Of a DNA stretch of 64,000 bases, positions 43,981-54,190 are shown piece after piece. The translations under genes were made by a program, and so were the position numbers. The stretch lies in assembly GCA_031308135.1 (NCBI GenBank), contig JAHLJT010000631.1, positions 218,765,536 through 218,829,535 of the forward strand. The letters run 5' to 3'. This DNA is from Acheta domesticus. Lineage: Eukaryota > Arthropoda > Insecta > Orthoptera > Gryllidae. Position 1 is the first letter of the stretch. Each line of letters begins with the position of its first letter. The notes under the pieces were generated by a model. It was not told the DNA's origin. It did not search any database and saw nothing but the letters and a program-made list of their open reading frames with translations.

Positions 43981-46485
43981 TCACGTCTGAGTATTTTGTA
44001 AATCTGATTGTCTGGCGCTTTGTTCGTTTTCGTTTTCAATTTGTTGATTCCACATTCTACTATAAACCCCGTCCATCTCTAGAAGGCTCGTATGTGTTCC
44101 TCGTTCTACGATTTCCCCATCCTTTAAAACTAGAATTTCATCTGCATTAATAATAGTGGACAATCGATGCGCAACCACTATAGTTGTTCTGTGGGCGCAG
44201 ACCCTGTTCAAAGCCACCTGAATGTTTCTCTCAGTTTCTGTGTCGAGGGCACTGGTGGCTTCGTCGAGTAAAACTATGGCCGGAGCTTTCAGTAGAGTCC
44301 GCGCAATTGCTACTCTCTGCTTTTCACCTCCGCTGAGTTTCAACCCTCTTTCTCCTACCTGCGTTTCATAGCCATGTGGAAAATTTAAAATTTTCTGATG
44401 AATATCGGCGTGCTTAGCTGCTGTAACAATTTCATGGTCTTCTGCGTCGATGCGTCCGTATCTAATATTGAACTTGATGGTGTTATTAAAGAGAACAGTA
44501 TCCTGAGGAACAACGCCGATTTGGCTTCGTAGGGATTCTTGAGTTACTAGACTAATGTTCTGATTGTCGATTAATATTTCTCCTTCGTCGATATCATAAA
44601 ACCTAAACAAAAGCCTTATTACAGTACTTTTGCCGCTGCCTGATGCACCGACGAGTGCTGCGGTTTGACCGGCTGGAACCGTGAACGAAATATTTTTGAG
44701 AACTCTTCTTTCTGGGATGTAACTGAAACTAACGTTGCGGAATTCCACCGACGCTCCCTTGATCAGAAGCGGCTTTGCGTCTGGTACATCACAAATCTCT
44801 TTCTTCTCCTTGAGTAGTTCTAACATATTTTCCATATCCACGAAATTTTTCTGTATGAGTCTGTAATAAGTACCAAACCAATTGAGTGGTACATAGAGTT
44901 GCATTATGTACGATACAAATAAAACGTAGTCTCCTACCGTTAAACCTTGCTTATTAACTACCATATAAACACAAAGCAGGGATCCGCCAAGAAGACCTGA
45001 ACAAATAATAACATTTTGCAAAGTATTCAACAAGTTCAAAGAAGCTTTTGATTTCCATTCTTCAGCTTGATATGTAAGAATGGATTGCTTAAAGCATTCT
45101 GTTTCATAAACTTCTGCACCGTAATATTTAACGGTTTCAAAATTTAGTAAGGAATCAACACTCTGAGCTTTCTGAGCGTTGTCAGCCACGTTCATACTTC
45201 TTTGGAATTTAGTTCTCCATTCCGTCACTAACATTGTGACCAACATATAAAAACCCATCGTGAAAAATACGATCATGCCAAACCACGAATTAAATGCAGA
45301 CACGAAGAATATTACAGAAATTAATATGTCTACCACGGTAGGTGCAATACTGAATATTAGATAATTAAGTAGGTTGAAAATACTATCTGTACCTCTGTCC
45401 ATTATGCGAAGGACTTCTCCAGTCTTGCGGCTTAAATGCCACTGTAGACTCAAACCGTGCAAGTGACTAAACAGTTCAAGTTCTATTTCACGTGTTGTAT
45501 ACTGTTGCACGCCTATCCAGAGATAGGAGCGTAGATTGTTCAGAATACCCATTCCACCAGTCCCACCTCCTTGAAGGAACTTGAACAGCACGTAGAACAT
45601 CAGCAGATCCCATCTGAATTCAAGTCTGGAACCTGTCATACTTTCTACTATATACTTGCTGTACAAAGGTGCATATATATTGACTATACGTCCTCCTAGA
45701 AGTAACGTTATACATAGTAATACGTAAATTTGCAACTTGAGGTCTTTCTTGGGCCACATGTAAGGTAGCAGCATCCTCATTTGACGTATTATGTACTTGA
45801 AAGTCGACCCCTTAGCAGGAGGGGTGCTTTCTTGCCTTTTTTCTCCTCCTCGTGAATATGCACTACTCTGTCTTGAAGATGAGAAATATTCGGGTGACAT
45901 TATGCCAGGCGCTTTCATCCCTAGCATAAAAATGAAGAGGCTCGTGAGAAAGCGGATAATAAATATTCCCAACTCAAATTTATCTGCATTGGTGATTAAA
46001 TGAAACCATGAAACCTTTTGATGCACATTTAAAAATGTTGCGCCTTCTGCGATGAGCTGCATTGCCCAAAAGATTAGTAATACGACTCCGTGGCCTTGAG
46101 GTGGCGATGAAGTAAGCAAGTAATTACGTTCCAAATGTATCAGCCAATATGACAGAGGATATACTGTCCATGAATAGGTTAGCGGTACAATCGTATACCC
46201 GTATATAACTTTCTTGTTGAATAAAATCGTTTGCAAAACAAAACGTACTGCAGCCAAGCATGGCATCTTGAAAGCTAAAAACACTTGTAATTTATACAAA
46301 AACGACACTGGTAAAATTTCTTCGACAAGTCTTCCGTTCCTCATGTACAACCGAATTTCCATAGCAGCAAATGTAAAAAAATATAATCCAATGGCGCTTG
46401 GAATTACAGATTCCATAAAACACCTTGAGGTACCGTGATTTACCCACACTTCCACGAATGATGTATTTGGCGGGCAGAACTTCAT
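43981..46485 (-). CDS. ABCB6: ABCB6 / HMT-1 family ABC half-transporter
   Basis: This is the one intact gene of the window: 834 codons in a single uninterrupted frame. It is an ABC half-transporter that should work as a homodimer; the family exports or imports porphyrins and heavy-metal conjugates at mitochondrial, endolysosomal or plasma membranes (known for human ABCB6 and fly/worm HMT-1). An N-terminal hydrophobic TMD0 spans residues 1-195, a six-helix transmembrane domain spans about 245-540, and the nucleotide-binding domain spans about 578-815. The NBD shows A-loop Tyr589, Walker A GASGSGKST (613-621), Q-loop Gln661, signature LSGGE (717-721), Walker B IVLLDE (737-742, catalytic Glu742), D-loop SALD (745-748) and His773. 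Cys4 and Cys22 keep the 18-residue spacing of the human N-terminal disulphide pair, and Asn7-Thr-Ser is a glycosylation sequon. The start is supported by this N-terminal match to human ABCB6 (842 residues) and by a TAA nine codons upstream in frame. No truncation or damaged motif was seen. Confidence 0.96.
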   Translation of the reverse strand: MKFCPPNTSFVEVWVNHGTSRCFMESVIPSAIGLYFFTFAAMEIRLYMRNGRLVEEILPVSFLYKLQVFLAFKMPCLAAVRFVLQTILFNKKVIYGYTIVPLTYSWTVYPLSYWLIHLERNYLLTSSPPQGHGVVLLIFWAMQLIAEGATFLNVHQKVSWFHLITNADKFELGIFIIRFLTSLFIFMLGMKAPGIMSPEYFSSSRQSSAYSRGGEKRQESTPPAKGSTFKYIIRQMRMLLPYMWPKKDLKLQIYVLLCITLLLGGRIVNIYAPLYSKYIVESMTGSRLEFRWDLLMFYVLFKFLQGGGTGGMGILNNLRSYLWIGVQQYTTREIELELFSHLHGLSLQWHLSRKTGEVLRIMDRGTDSIFNLLNYLIFSIAPTVVDILISVIFFVSAFNSWFGMIVFFTMGFYMLVTMLVTEWRTKFQRSMNVADNAQKAQSVDSLLNFETVKYYGAEVYETECFKQSILTYQAEEWKSKASLNLLNTLQNVIICSGLLGGSLLCVYMVVNKQGLTVGDYVLFVSYIMQLYVPLNWFGTYYRLIQKNFVDMENMLELLKEKKEICDVPDAKPLLIKGASVEFRNVSFSYIPERRVLKNISFTVPAGQTAALVGASGSGKSTVIRLLFRFYDIDEGEILIDNQNISLVTQESLRSQIGVVPQDTVLFNNTIKFNIRYGRIDAEDHEIVTAAKHADIHQKILNFPHGYETQVGERGLKLSGGEKQRVAIARTLLKAPAIVLLDEATSALDTETERNIQVALNRVCAHRTTIVVAHRLSTIINADEILVLKDGEIVERGTHTSLLEMDGVYSRMWNQQIENENEQSARQSDLQNTQT

Positions 46486-46506
46486 TCTGGGATGAATTAC
46501 AGAAGA
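46486..46506 (-). promoter_or_regulatory. Splice-acceptor-like sequence abutting the ABCB6 ATG
   Basis: On the minus strand the 21 bases before the start codon are pyrimidine-biased and end in CATCCCAG followed by a single A and then the ATG. This is a good 3' splice-site shape. It suggests a 5' untranslated exon lies further upstream (above 46.5 kb). Because the protein N-terminus already aligns with family members, a missing coding exon is less likely. The match could also be chance. Confidence 0.4.
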
Positions 46507-47030
46507 GATGATTTATTCGTAAGATTTCATTTGTGGATATCCTATCAAATATAAGGTATTGAGGTATTCAGTGTTGATCACATTAGGGCATCCACACGAT
46601 TACGAATATCCCATTTAACACTCCATCTTGTGATTTCCCTAATTAAGCCAGCCAAGCAGCTTCACACAGATGTAACATTAGTTCCTCGTCCGGACTCACA
46701 CACTAGAAGACATTTTAATTCACGTATTTTCGACATTAATAAATTAATCTAGATATATGTTTTTTATCACTTTGCAAAGATTACGTGATGGTCTATGCTT
46801 CACATCTTTTACGATTTTCTCATATCATACTCTTACATCACTGGTAGGTTAAGTAAGTAAAGCAAATGTTAAATAACTTGCAAACACATTCATGTTTGTA
46901 CAATCAACAACAAAAACTAAAAACTTTATGAAGTTTCACATATGTAAACAAGATAATATTCCTATCTTTTGTTTCTTCATCCGGATGTTTTTCTTTCATT
47001 ATTGCAACTGTGCAATTCCATTTATAAAAT
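46507..47030. other. Upstream flank of ABCB6
   Basis: AT-rich, with no CpG island or TATA/initiator combination that I can defend. If a 5' exon exists it may be here or beyond the Copia-derived repeats. Confidence 0.4.
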
Positions 47031-47192
47031 ATGAATTATACTCCCATGAATTACTTTATCTTCTATATCAAAAAGACGATAAGCTTTTCTATTTTTCGAA
47101 TAACCTACGAAGATAGCTTGTTTTGCTCTCTTATTAATTTTTTTTCTGGATATATCATCATTCCTATAGTATGTTCTACATCCATTTATAAC
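47031..47192 (-). pseudogene. Copia-like integrase C-terminal fragment, copy 1
   Basis: The minus strand reads GCRTYYRNDDISRKK, then KRAKQAIFVGYSKNRKAYRL and FDIEDKVIHGS. Ty1/Copia polyproteins have this at the end of integrase (VFGC....... K.....FVGYS...K.YRL.D......SRDV.F). It is cut off sharply at both sides and is about 94 percent identical by eye to copy 2 at 47640-47910. It directly abuts the duplicated 400-bp unit starting at 47196. As a retrotransposon relic it has no coding future. Confidence 0.75.
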
Positions 47193-47195
47193 TCC

Positions 47196-47594
47196 ACCAA
47201 GTTGAGAATGATATTTACAGGAGCGCGCCACTGTCTGTATTTACAGCCAAAGCGACAGAGACGGAGATATAAGGAAACTCAAATCCAATTAAAAATGGAA
47301 CCCTGCGAAACTTTCTCAGGAAAAGCGCGATTTATTTTGTCACAATTCTGTTATCTTCCCAATTAATATTTTAACTGTATTTGGACGTGTCTGCACCTCA
47401 TATTAGAAGAAATAAAATGTTATTTTTTTCGGTAGAATAATTCAATTTTGATTGAATTCCTTTGATGAGCACACAATTTGTACAGTAACATTCATATACT
47501 TGTAAATCATTTAATTTAACTTAAGTAGTTTCTCAGAATATATACCAAATCAAATTCTTATTACCTAAGAAGCAACTACCACCGTAATGAATAT
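47196..47594. repeat. Duplicated unit D, copy 1
   Basis: From ACCAAGTTGAGAATGATATT to CAACTACCACCGTAATGAAT it matches 48400-48775 in the same orientation at roughly 80 percent by eye. Shared blocks include TTTACAGGAG, ACATGTCTGCACCTC-type and AATTCCTT.GATGAGCA. A 340-bp Copia-derived segment follows it before the homology resumes at 47940 (TTTAATGTTTTGGTACTTT... AAAAAGATGAATGCAGAAGA). In copy 2 no such segment intervenes. The two copies may be LTRs of a decayed retroelement or a plain duplication. Confidence 0.7.
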
Positions 47595-47639
47595 TCCTCA
47601 ATATTTATATCTTCAATATTTGTTACTTCATTAGTCTTT

Positions 47640-47910
47640 ACCATGGTTCTTTACTATTAGAAATTGCGAACCAATTAAAATGTTCTAAATGACAATATTT
47701 TTCTTTTATTAATTCTTTCTCATTTTCTAAAAATATTACATCTCTATTCCCATGAATTACTTCATCTTCTATATCAAAAAGACGATAAGCTTTTCTATTT
47801 TTCGAATAACCTACGAAGATAGCTTGTTTTGCTCTCTTATTAACTTTTTTTCTGGAAGTATCATCATTCCTATGGCATGTTCTACATCCAAATACTCTAA
47901 AATATTGTAA
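47640..47910 (-). pseudogene. Copia-like integrase C-terminal fragment, copy 2
   Basis: The minus strand reads LQYFRVFGCRTCHRNDD, then KRAKQAIFVGYSKNRKAYRL, FDIEDEVIHGNRDVIFLENE and ends SNSKEPW before a stop. It is longer than copy 1 at both ends and includes the (S/N)RDV.F motif and the EP that precedes the reverse-transcriptase linker in Copia polyproteins. No reverse transcriptase or gag was found nearby. It interrupts duplicated unit D copy 1. Confidence 0.8.
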
Positions 47911-48399
47911 TAAAGAATATTTTAAATACTTGCGACAGTAAATTTAATGTTTTGGTACTTTATTGCATAAAGTAAAAAAAGATGAATGCAGAAGAATACA
48001 AAATGTTTGAATTCATCCTTAACTCGCATTTCCCAAAGCTACATCCATATACAACTCGCTTCACGCTTCACGCGACTTTTGTTAGCGAGACTGACTGTAC
48101 AGATCAGTGTTTACACTGTTAGTACCACGACGTGCCGCAATCACCTCCTTCATTCTTCCTTTGGTCAAGCTAAACCTCATAAGTAATAATCAATGAGTAG
48201 GGTTTATGTGACTGTATAATGAAAAGTGGGAAGAAATATTCGTCTGTAGAACCAGAATGTGTCAGAGGAAACATATTTTCACTTTTGAACAAATGTTGCG
48301 AATCTTGGGCCTCCACTTGAGGGTAGAGTGAAGGCTCACGTTACCACTGGAATATATAGTAGGTTTGATGTTTTCTACAGAAAATAGTATTATATCATT
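47911..48399. other. Continuation of duplicated unit and spacer
   Basis: To about 48010 the sequence is the tail of unit D copy 1 (compare 48790-48895). A CAACTCGCTTCACGCTTCA segment at 48052 has a relative at 49628 (CAACTCGCTTCACTCTTC), implying a further duplicated piece. The remainder is unassigned. Confidence 0.4.
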
Positions 48400-48775
48400 A
48401 CCAAGTTGAAAATGATGTTTACAGGAGAGCTGCACTGTCTGTGTTTACAGCCGAAGAGACTGAGATGAAGATGTACTCAAATTAAAAATGGGATTGGGAA
48501 ACTGTTTCGGGAAAAAGTGCGAATTATTAAGTCACTAATCTAGTATCTTCCCAATGAATGTTTTAACTGTAATTAGACATGTCTGCACCTCGTATTGGAA
48601 TAAATAGAAGTTTAATTTTCTCTAATGAATGATTAAACATTTTGATCGAATTCCTTCAATGAGCAGAAACTTTGTACTGTCACATTCATATAAATCATTT
48701 AATTTAACCTAAGTTTCTCAGGCCAAATAAAATTCTTTTTTTATTTAAGAAGCAACTACCACCATAATGAAAATT
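48400..48775. repeat. Duplicated unit D, copy 2
   Basis: It is the second copy of the unit at 47196-47594, in direct orientation. Its homology continues past 48775 to about 48895 (TTAATATTTTGGTAATTTGT, AAAAAAGATGAATGGTGAAG) without the Copia-derived segment that splits copy 1. It therefore probably preserves the pre-insertion arrangement. Confidence 0.7.
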
Positions 48776-49002
48776 GTAGACTTATGATAGTTAAGTTAAT
48801 ATTTTGGTAATTTGTTGCATACCTAACAAATCGCATTAAGTCTATTTAAAAAAGATGAATGGTGAAGAATACAAAACATTTAAATTCAACGAAAAAGTAC
48901 TACAAATGTAATATATAGATAAGAGAAAGCATTTTTAAATATATTCTTGTAGTTGAACGGTAAAAAGCTAAAAACATAACTTAACGAGACAACAATAAAA
49001 TA

Positions 49003-49215
49003 GTCGTCCTCGTGGCCAAGATTGCTGAAGCAGTAGTGCTGTAGTGATTTCGGACCGAGGGGTCGCGTGTTCATTGTTGTACGTGTTCGTCCTTTCACCC
49101 ACTATCATCACCATATCGTTTCATCCTCATACCGTAACGTTAAATCCAAGAGTGGTCGCTATGACCTAATAGTTGATGCGAACTTCAATAGCAAAAATAA
49201 ATAAATAAATAAAAT
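49003..49215 (+). repeat. tRNA-derived SINE, family 2, second copy
   Basis: It aligns with 18173-18388: TCGTGGCCAAGATTGCTGAA at the head, TATCATCACCATATCGTTTC in the body, GTGGTCGCTATGACC and GTTGATGCGAAC at the 3' end, then an (AAAT)n tail (49195-49215). The B box is damaged by a deletion (GGTCGCGTGTTCATTG), so this copy is unlikely to be transcribed by Pol III. A short minus-strand frame over it is a by-product. Confidence 0.78.
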
Positions 49216-49870
49216 AGTGCAAAATCTCGCATTATGTGCCTCCGAAGATATAATTAATCAGCTGTTTCCGTGTCTGAGGCCATCCTGGCTGCTCTCTGAG
49301 AGAGTGTGGGTGTCACTAAATATTTGACTGTCACTTTTCGGATCGATACTTATTACGAGACCATCAACATAATTTTCAAGCAAACATCAATATCTCAGTG
49401 TTATTTTGCTATTTTATTGCTGAGTGACAGCTCTTTTCTAGTCAATTATGAATTATTATTTTATCAGTTACTTCTGATATAATTATTTTAAATGTGAAAG
49501 TGACACTTGATACACGTTTCTTTCGCTCACCTTCACTTTCACTAACATCAAATTTAATTACATTACAGGTAAGGCGTCTCGTCTGCCCGCGAAGTGTCAC
49601 TCCGTATTTATCAAAGTTACACCCATAAACAACTCGCTTCACTCTTCTCGTGCCTTTTGTTAGAGATTAGTACTACCGCATTTATCTATAGTCGTTTTAA
49701 ATAATACTGAAGATTACTTGTAGACACTGCAGTTCGTTGGTGCAACATAACATCCCAGTAGCATTGAAATCTCATTCAAGATGAGTTTTTGAAACATTAT
49801 GATGTTTGCAAGATGAAATGTGTAAACTGCGGCTGAAGTTAGAATCTGGCTCACTCCACATTAGCTGGTT
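49216..49870. other. Intergenic DNA
   Basis: No recognisable feature apart from the short CAACTCGCTTCACTCTTC block at 49628, shared with 48052. Confidence 0.4.
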
Positions 49871-50340
49871 GATGTTCACATACGATCCAAAATGGATGGA
49901 TAACGTCCAAAGTGACGACAGAATCAAAGTGTACTTCGGACTGAAGGCTGAGATGACGTGACGACAGAATCAAAGTGTACTTCGAACTGAAGGCGCATGA
50001 TGTTCACATACGATCCAAAATGGATGGATAACGTCCAAAGTGACGACAGAATCAAAGTGTACTTCGGACTGAAGGCGCATGATGTTCACATACGATCCAA
50101 AATGGATGGATAACGTCCAAAGTGACGACAGAATCAAAGTGTACTTCGGACTGAAGGCGGATGATGTTCCATACGATCCAAAATGGATGGATAACGTCCA
50201 AAGTGACGACAGAAAACTTCGGACTGAAGGCGATTGATGTTCACATACGATCCAAAATGGATGGATAACGTCCAAAGTGACGACAGAATCAAAGTGTACT
50301 TGGACTGAAGGCGAGACGTGAACATACGCCAAATGAAGGC
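49871..50340. repeat. 82-bp tandem array, five to six units
   Basis: Units start GATGTTCACATACGATCCAA at 49871, 49999, 50081, 50163 and 50236. Spacing is 82 bp between the central units; the first interval is 128 bp because of a partial inner duplication, and one unit is shortened to 73 bp by losing ATCAAAGTGT-type sequence. Each unit contains ATGGATGGATAACGTCCAAA and ATCAAAGTGTACTTCGGACT. The array decays at 50310-50350. Minus-strand frames through it are repeat artefacts. Units are contiguous without spacers, so it is not a CRISPR array. Confidence 0.92.
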
Positions 50341-52379
50341 AGATGAAGTGCGCAAACGCCAAAACTAGGTGAATAAAGTAAGGTAAATTTCAAGGAAATA
50401 GCAAATGATAAAAATGTATGAAACTATTTTAACGTGAGTGGGTGATATTCTTTGTAGCATGCAGTTCCACTGAATCAGTTGTAAATTTCCATTTTCAGAT
50501 AGTACTACCTAACGTACATCACTATACCTCAGTTAGCGTTTCGCTATGCACTTCCTAGTTAGAGACAATACTCCGGCCTTCGACCTTTGCGGTTTTCGTA
50601 AAACAACGTTGTCTGTGCAGCGCAAAATTTCTAACGGATTTCAATGCTAAAATACTTTTTTCCAAACACACAGGACGCCTCACACAAGGAGAAACACCTT
50701 TGTCCAGCGATCTGTGGCTCATGCTCAATAGTCGATATTTGAGAAGATCTGTACGGTGTCATTCACTCAGCTTTACTCAACCCGTCTGCTAATGTGAATT
50801 AATCGGCTACACCTATAATTAGAACTTAAATCGCAACATGTACATTAAATTTTTACAGACATATCTTTTTCAAATTTATTTCTGCCAGTTCGACAGTAAT
50901 GTCTTTCAGAGTTTTTGACATTACAAATTGACCTCACTGAAGATCTGGATCTCATAGGAAACTTGAGATAGGTAATATTGACAATATTAAAATACAAATT
51001 CTACTAGACGAAAAAATTGTGCTTAGATATTTTAAGAAATTTCAGTTGAGTAGGCAGGGCGGTAATGGCATGGCATGGTATCGGCATCGTATCGTTTTTT
51101 TAAATTCATTGTGTAATTGTTTGTTAGAAATTACAGTGATATCTGATATCCATTAAGATTATTATTTGAATACATAATCATGGCGGACACACTGTTTAAC
51201 ATCATTCCATAACCCATTTTAAATGGATATAACTCCCAGCCACGAGCACCGTCCTCTATTTAATGCATAAAACATCTGAAGTTACGTCAGCGTGCCTAGC
51301 ACAAACTTGATATTTCCGTCCTCCAATGAGAAGTAAGCCTAAGAAATGGATTGACACTCGCTGCCAACTCTTCGCTCCTCCTTACGCTCTTCGACTCGCG
51401 GAAACGATTTAAGTTGGCGGCGAAACGAACTTCGCTCCCGCAATTTGCATCCGGCCCCTCCCGGCGCGGGATTACTGCTCGTTTGAATTTCCGCTTATCG
51501 CCGCTGGCCCGGCGGGCGCTGCTGCCGCAGATCTTGTCTCCAGCTCCTCTTTCAAAGCGGATTTGCGAATGGCACTGGGAGGCGCGATCTGCTCCAACTA
51601 GCAGCCTTTTCTTGAATGCGCGCCTTCCGATTCCTTATTATCTCCTCTCTATTAATTTAGTGCCATCTGATTCACTTTTTAAATTGTTTACTTTGAATTA
51701 ATACCGGCAAATGCTTTTCCAACAGAGTACACAGTAATACAAATTAATTATTTAGTTTCATGTCTGTGTGAGGATTATAAATTAAGAAAGGAGTTTTTTG
51801 TCACGTATTGATTTGCAAGCAGAGGCGTATCTACGTTCTGGCAGACATGGCACGTGCCATTGGCGACACTCATAAGGGGTGCTATTTAGAGTATACCCAC
51901 TAAAACAAATAACAACTACCCTAATTAGAAGTATCCCGACAGGCAGGGCGCAAATTCTACGTTTGCTAGGAGCGCTTGAATACCTTGATACGCCACTGTT
52001 TGCAATTGTTAAATATACTGGTACTTTATATTAATGAGAAGTTAATTGCTAGTTGCGATAAAGGTACGTCTTCTCATAGAAAATGGTAGTACTATGCTGA
52101 TACTTTCCTACACGCCTGAAAAATGAAAAAATATTAAGTCTTTATTGAGGTAAAGAAATAATAAAAGAAATCAAAATATATAAGCATATTATTAACTCTA
52201 TTAACAATTTTCTTTGTGCTAATTAGTTTTGCTTCAACTGCACACACTTTTGCGCGTTCTTTGTAACGACTAAGCAATATTATTATATTTTAGTATAGTA
52301 ATAATTAATATTTTGTAGGATTTCTCTTTCTATGGATTATAGAGTGTAGCCTGACATGAGCCTACCATTTTTGAGAAAA
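50341..52379. other. Intergenic DNA with a GC-rich island at 51340-51640
   Basis: It is AT-rich except for the island, which holds a 116-codon plus-strand frame without recognisable domain. The island may be a CpG island. Nothing else was recognised. Confidence 0.4.
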
Positions 52380-53530
52380 TAATACTTTAAAAATTGAGTA
52401 TATTTTACCAAAAATTATATGAAAAATACTCATATTTTCGAGAAATTGTTCATCAATTTATTTAAGTAGGTATATGTCTTTGAAGAGCAGATTTCATAGA
52501 AATAAATCTCGATATTCAATATTATAGTTGTAAAAAGACAGAAAATGTTTGATCTTTTGCACTTTTGTCATTTGTTTAATTGCTTTGTGCTATTCCAGAA
52601 AAATAGATGCCATTTTAGAGAAATATTGAAAATCTCCGTGTGGCAGGATGTAAAATAAGCCCAAAATCAAAATATCCGCTTGAAACTCGTATGGACTTGC
52701 GTTCATCTAAATTGATCAGGGAATATCAATTTTGGATAAAATCATCTGAACGCTATAGGAACTACTGTTATGCATAGACAGACATTGGTAGAGACGTACA
52801 TTTTGCCGACAATCGATTTTTCAGTATCAAGGACACGCAGAATGTGAATTCTCACTAGTCGACGTGTTAGATGATGTAATTTTCTGCGTATATATAAACA
52901 ACGTTTATCCACTTTCTTGACACCAGGGCCCGATTGATTGATTGATTCGTGTTTCCGGGCGCGTCAACTACTTTGGTCATTAGTCCCGTAAGTGTAATGC
53001 GTGTTTTTTCTCGGGAGGTGGCGATGATCTTTACCCAGCTGGATGGCGAGATCTGGCCGGTGATCTTACCGTCGACTAGCGGGGTTTCCCCTCAACCAGG
53101 TATCTCCCACCAGCGGGGCACCTCCCCAACCGGGAGAAGCTGTAAGGTCCCGACCGGTTTCCCGACGTGTGTGGTAGTGTAGTGCATGTTAGTGTAAGTG
53201 TGTGTGTAAGAGGAAGGAAAGATCGCGCGCGATCCGTGGCCCGTTTGTTAGGGTACTGCTCCGGCATTCGCCTGGTGTCGATCGGAGAAACCACGGAAAA
53301 CTACCGATCAGAGCAGCCGGCCGCTAGAATTCTCCTTCAGACAGCGACTGAATTCGACCTAGCTGACAAGCTAGTGTCGAAAATCCTGCCGCCGTCGGGA
53401 CTCGAACCTAGGACTTCCCGGTCAGAGGGACTGCAGTGACATCAACCAGGGCCCGAAAATTGCCGATTTCTGCCGCATCATTATAATACTTTCCCTTTAC
53501 TACGTATATTCATAGGCGAGAAAGTTAAAA
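52380..53530 (-). repeat. R-family repeat, copy 8 (split by a SINE)
   Basis: In reversed order it shows the core (AAAATCAAAATATCCGCTTG, TCATCTAAATTGATCAGGGA, GAACGCTATAGGAACTAC), the ACAGACATTGGTAGAGACG remnant of the CCGTCC tract, and TTTTGCCGACAATCGATTTT. It continues with AGTATCAAGGACACGCAGAA and then CCAGGGCCCGA at 52923-52933. After the SINE the element resumes with CCAGGGCCCGA again, followed by TTGCCGATTTCTGCCGCATC and the ACTTTCCCTTTACTACG...GAGAAAGT terminal palindrome (53490-53527). The CTAG end is not recognisable on the left. Confidence 0.7.
52934..53444 (-). repeat. SINE family 1 insertion with target-site duplication
   Basis: It is 511 bp in reverse orientation: the (GATT)n tail is at 52934-52946 and the B box, as GGTTCGAGTCC on the minus strand, is at about 53399-53409. 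It is flanked by perfect 12-bp copies of ACCAGGGCCCGA (52922-52933 and 53445-53456). The 5' end is slightly truncated and lacks the A box seen in the copy at 12139. The insertion interrupts R copy 8, so it is younger than that R copy. Confidence 0.9.
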
Positions 53531-53539
53531 AAAAAAGCA

Positions 53540-54190
53540 TGTGAAAAACTCGTCCCTGACTGTGCATCTCGCTGCGTGGCACACTGCGCTGCGTTGGAAG
53601 GGCTTCCGGGGGCTGGCGGAGGCGGAGGGAGTCGTGTCGCCCGCGCACTCAACAAAGAAAACACTCGTTTGCATTTTTAAAGGCGCCAGCTCCTCTCCGG
53701 CGCCGCGCTGCACGACGGCGGCGCCGACTCTTAACATTTCAGCCGCCCACGGCACCCGCGCTGCAGCCGCCGCCACGCCGTTTACGCAGCCGGCACGCGT
53801 GGTGCACGGCGTGAGTGGATGATGAGGGCAGAGGACGGGGGGCGAAGGGCAGAGGGTGGAGGACGGAGGGCGGGGACGGAGGGTGGAGGGCGAAGGGAGG
53901 AGAGCGGAGGCAGGGGTGGTGGGCAGAGGGCGGGGGCGGAGGGCAGAGGGTGGAGGGCGGAGGGCGGGGACGGAGGGTGGAGGGCGAAGGGTGGAGGGCG
54001 GAGGCAGGGGTGGTGGGCGGAGGGCGGTGGCGAAGGGAGGAGGGCGAAGGGAGGAGGGCGAAGGGAGGAGGGCGGAGGCAGGGGTGGTGGACGGAGGGCG
54101 GGGGTGAAGGGTGGAGGGCGGGGACGGTGGTTGGAGATCGGAGGGGGGAGAGCGGAGGTCGGAGGACGAAGGACGATGGGAGGAGGGTTT
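53540..54190. repeat. GC island followed by GA/G-rich minisatellite
   Basis: From 53560 to 53815 the sequence is CpG-rich. From 53815 to 54185 the plus strand consists of GGAGGGCGGAGGG / GGGGACGGAGGGTGGAGGGC phrases with an approximate 13-27-bp periodicity. Overlapping frames of 80-190 codons on both strands (Gly/Arg/Glu-rich or Pro/His-rich) are repeat artefacts. Confidence 0.78.

Noticed and set aside
47196..48775. A complete Copia retrotransposon with unit D as its LTRs
   Set aside because: One integrase fragment lies outside the putative LTR pair, no gag or reverse transcriptase is present, and no primer-binding site was convincing.
49871..50340. CRISPR array
   Set aside because: The repeated unit is 82 bp and contiguous with no unique spacers, and the genome is eukaryotic.
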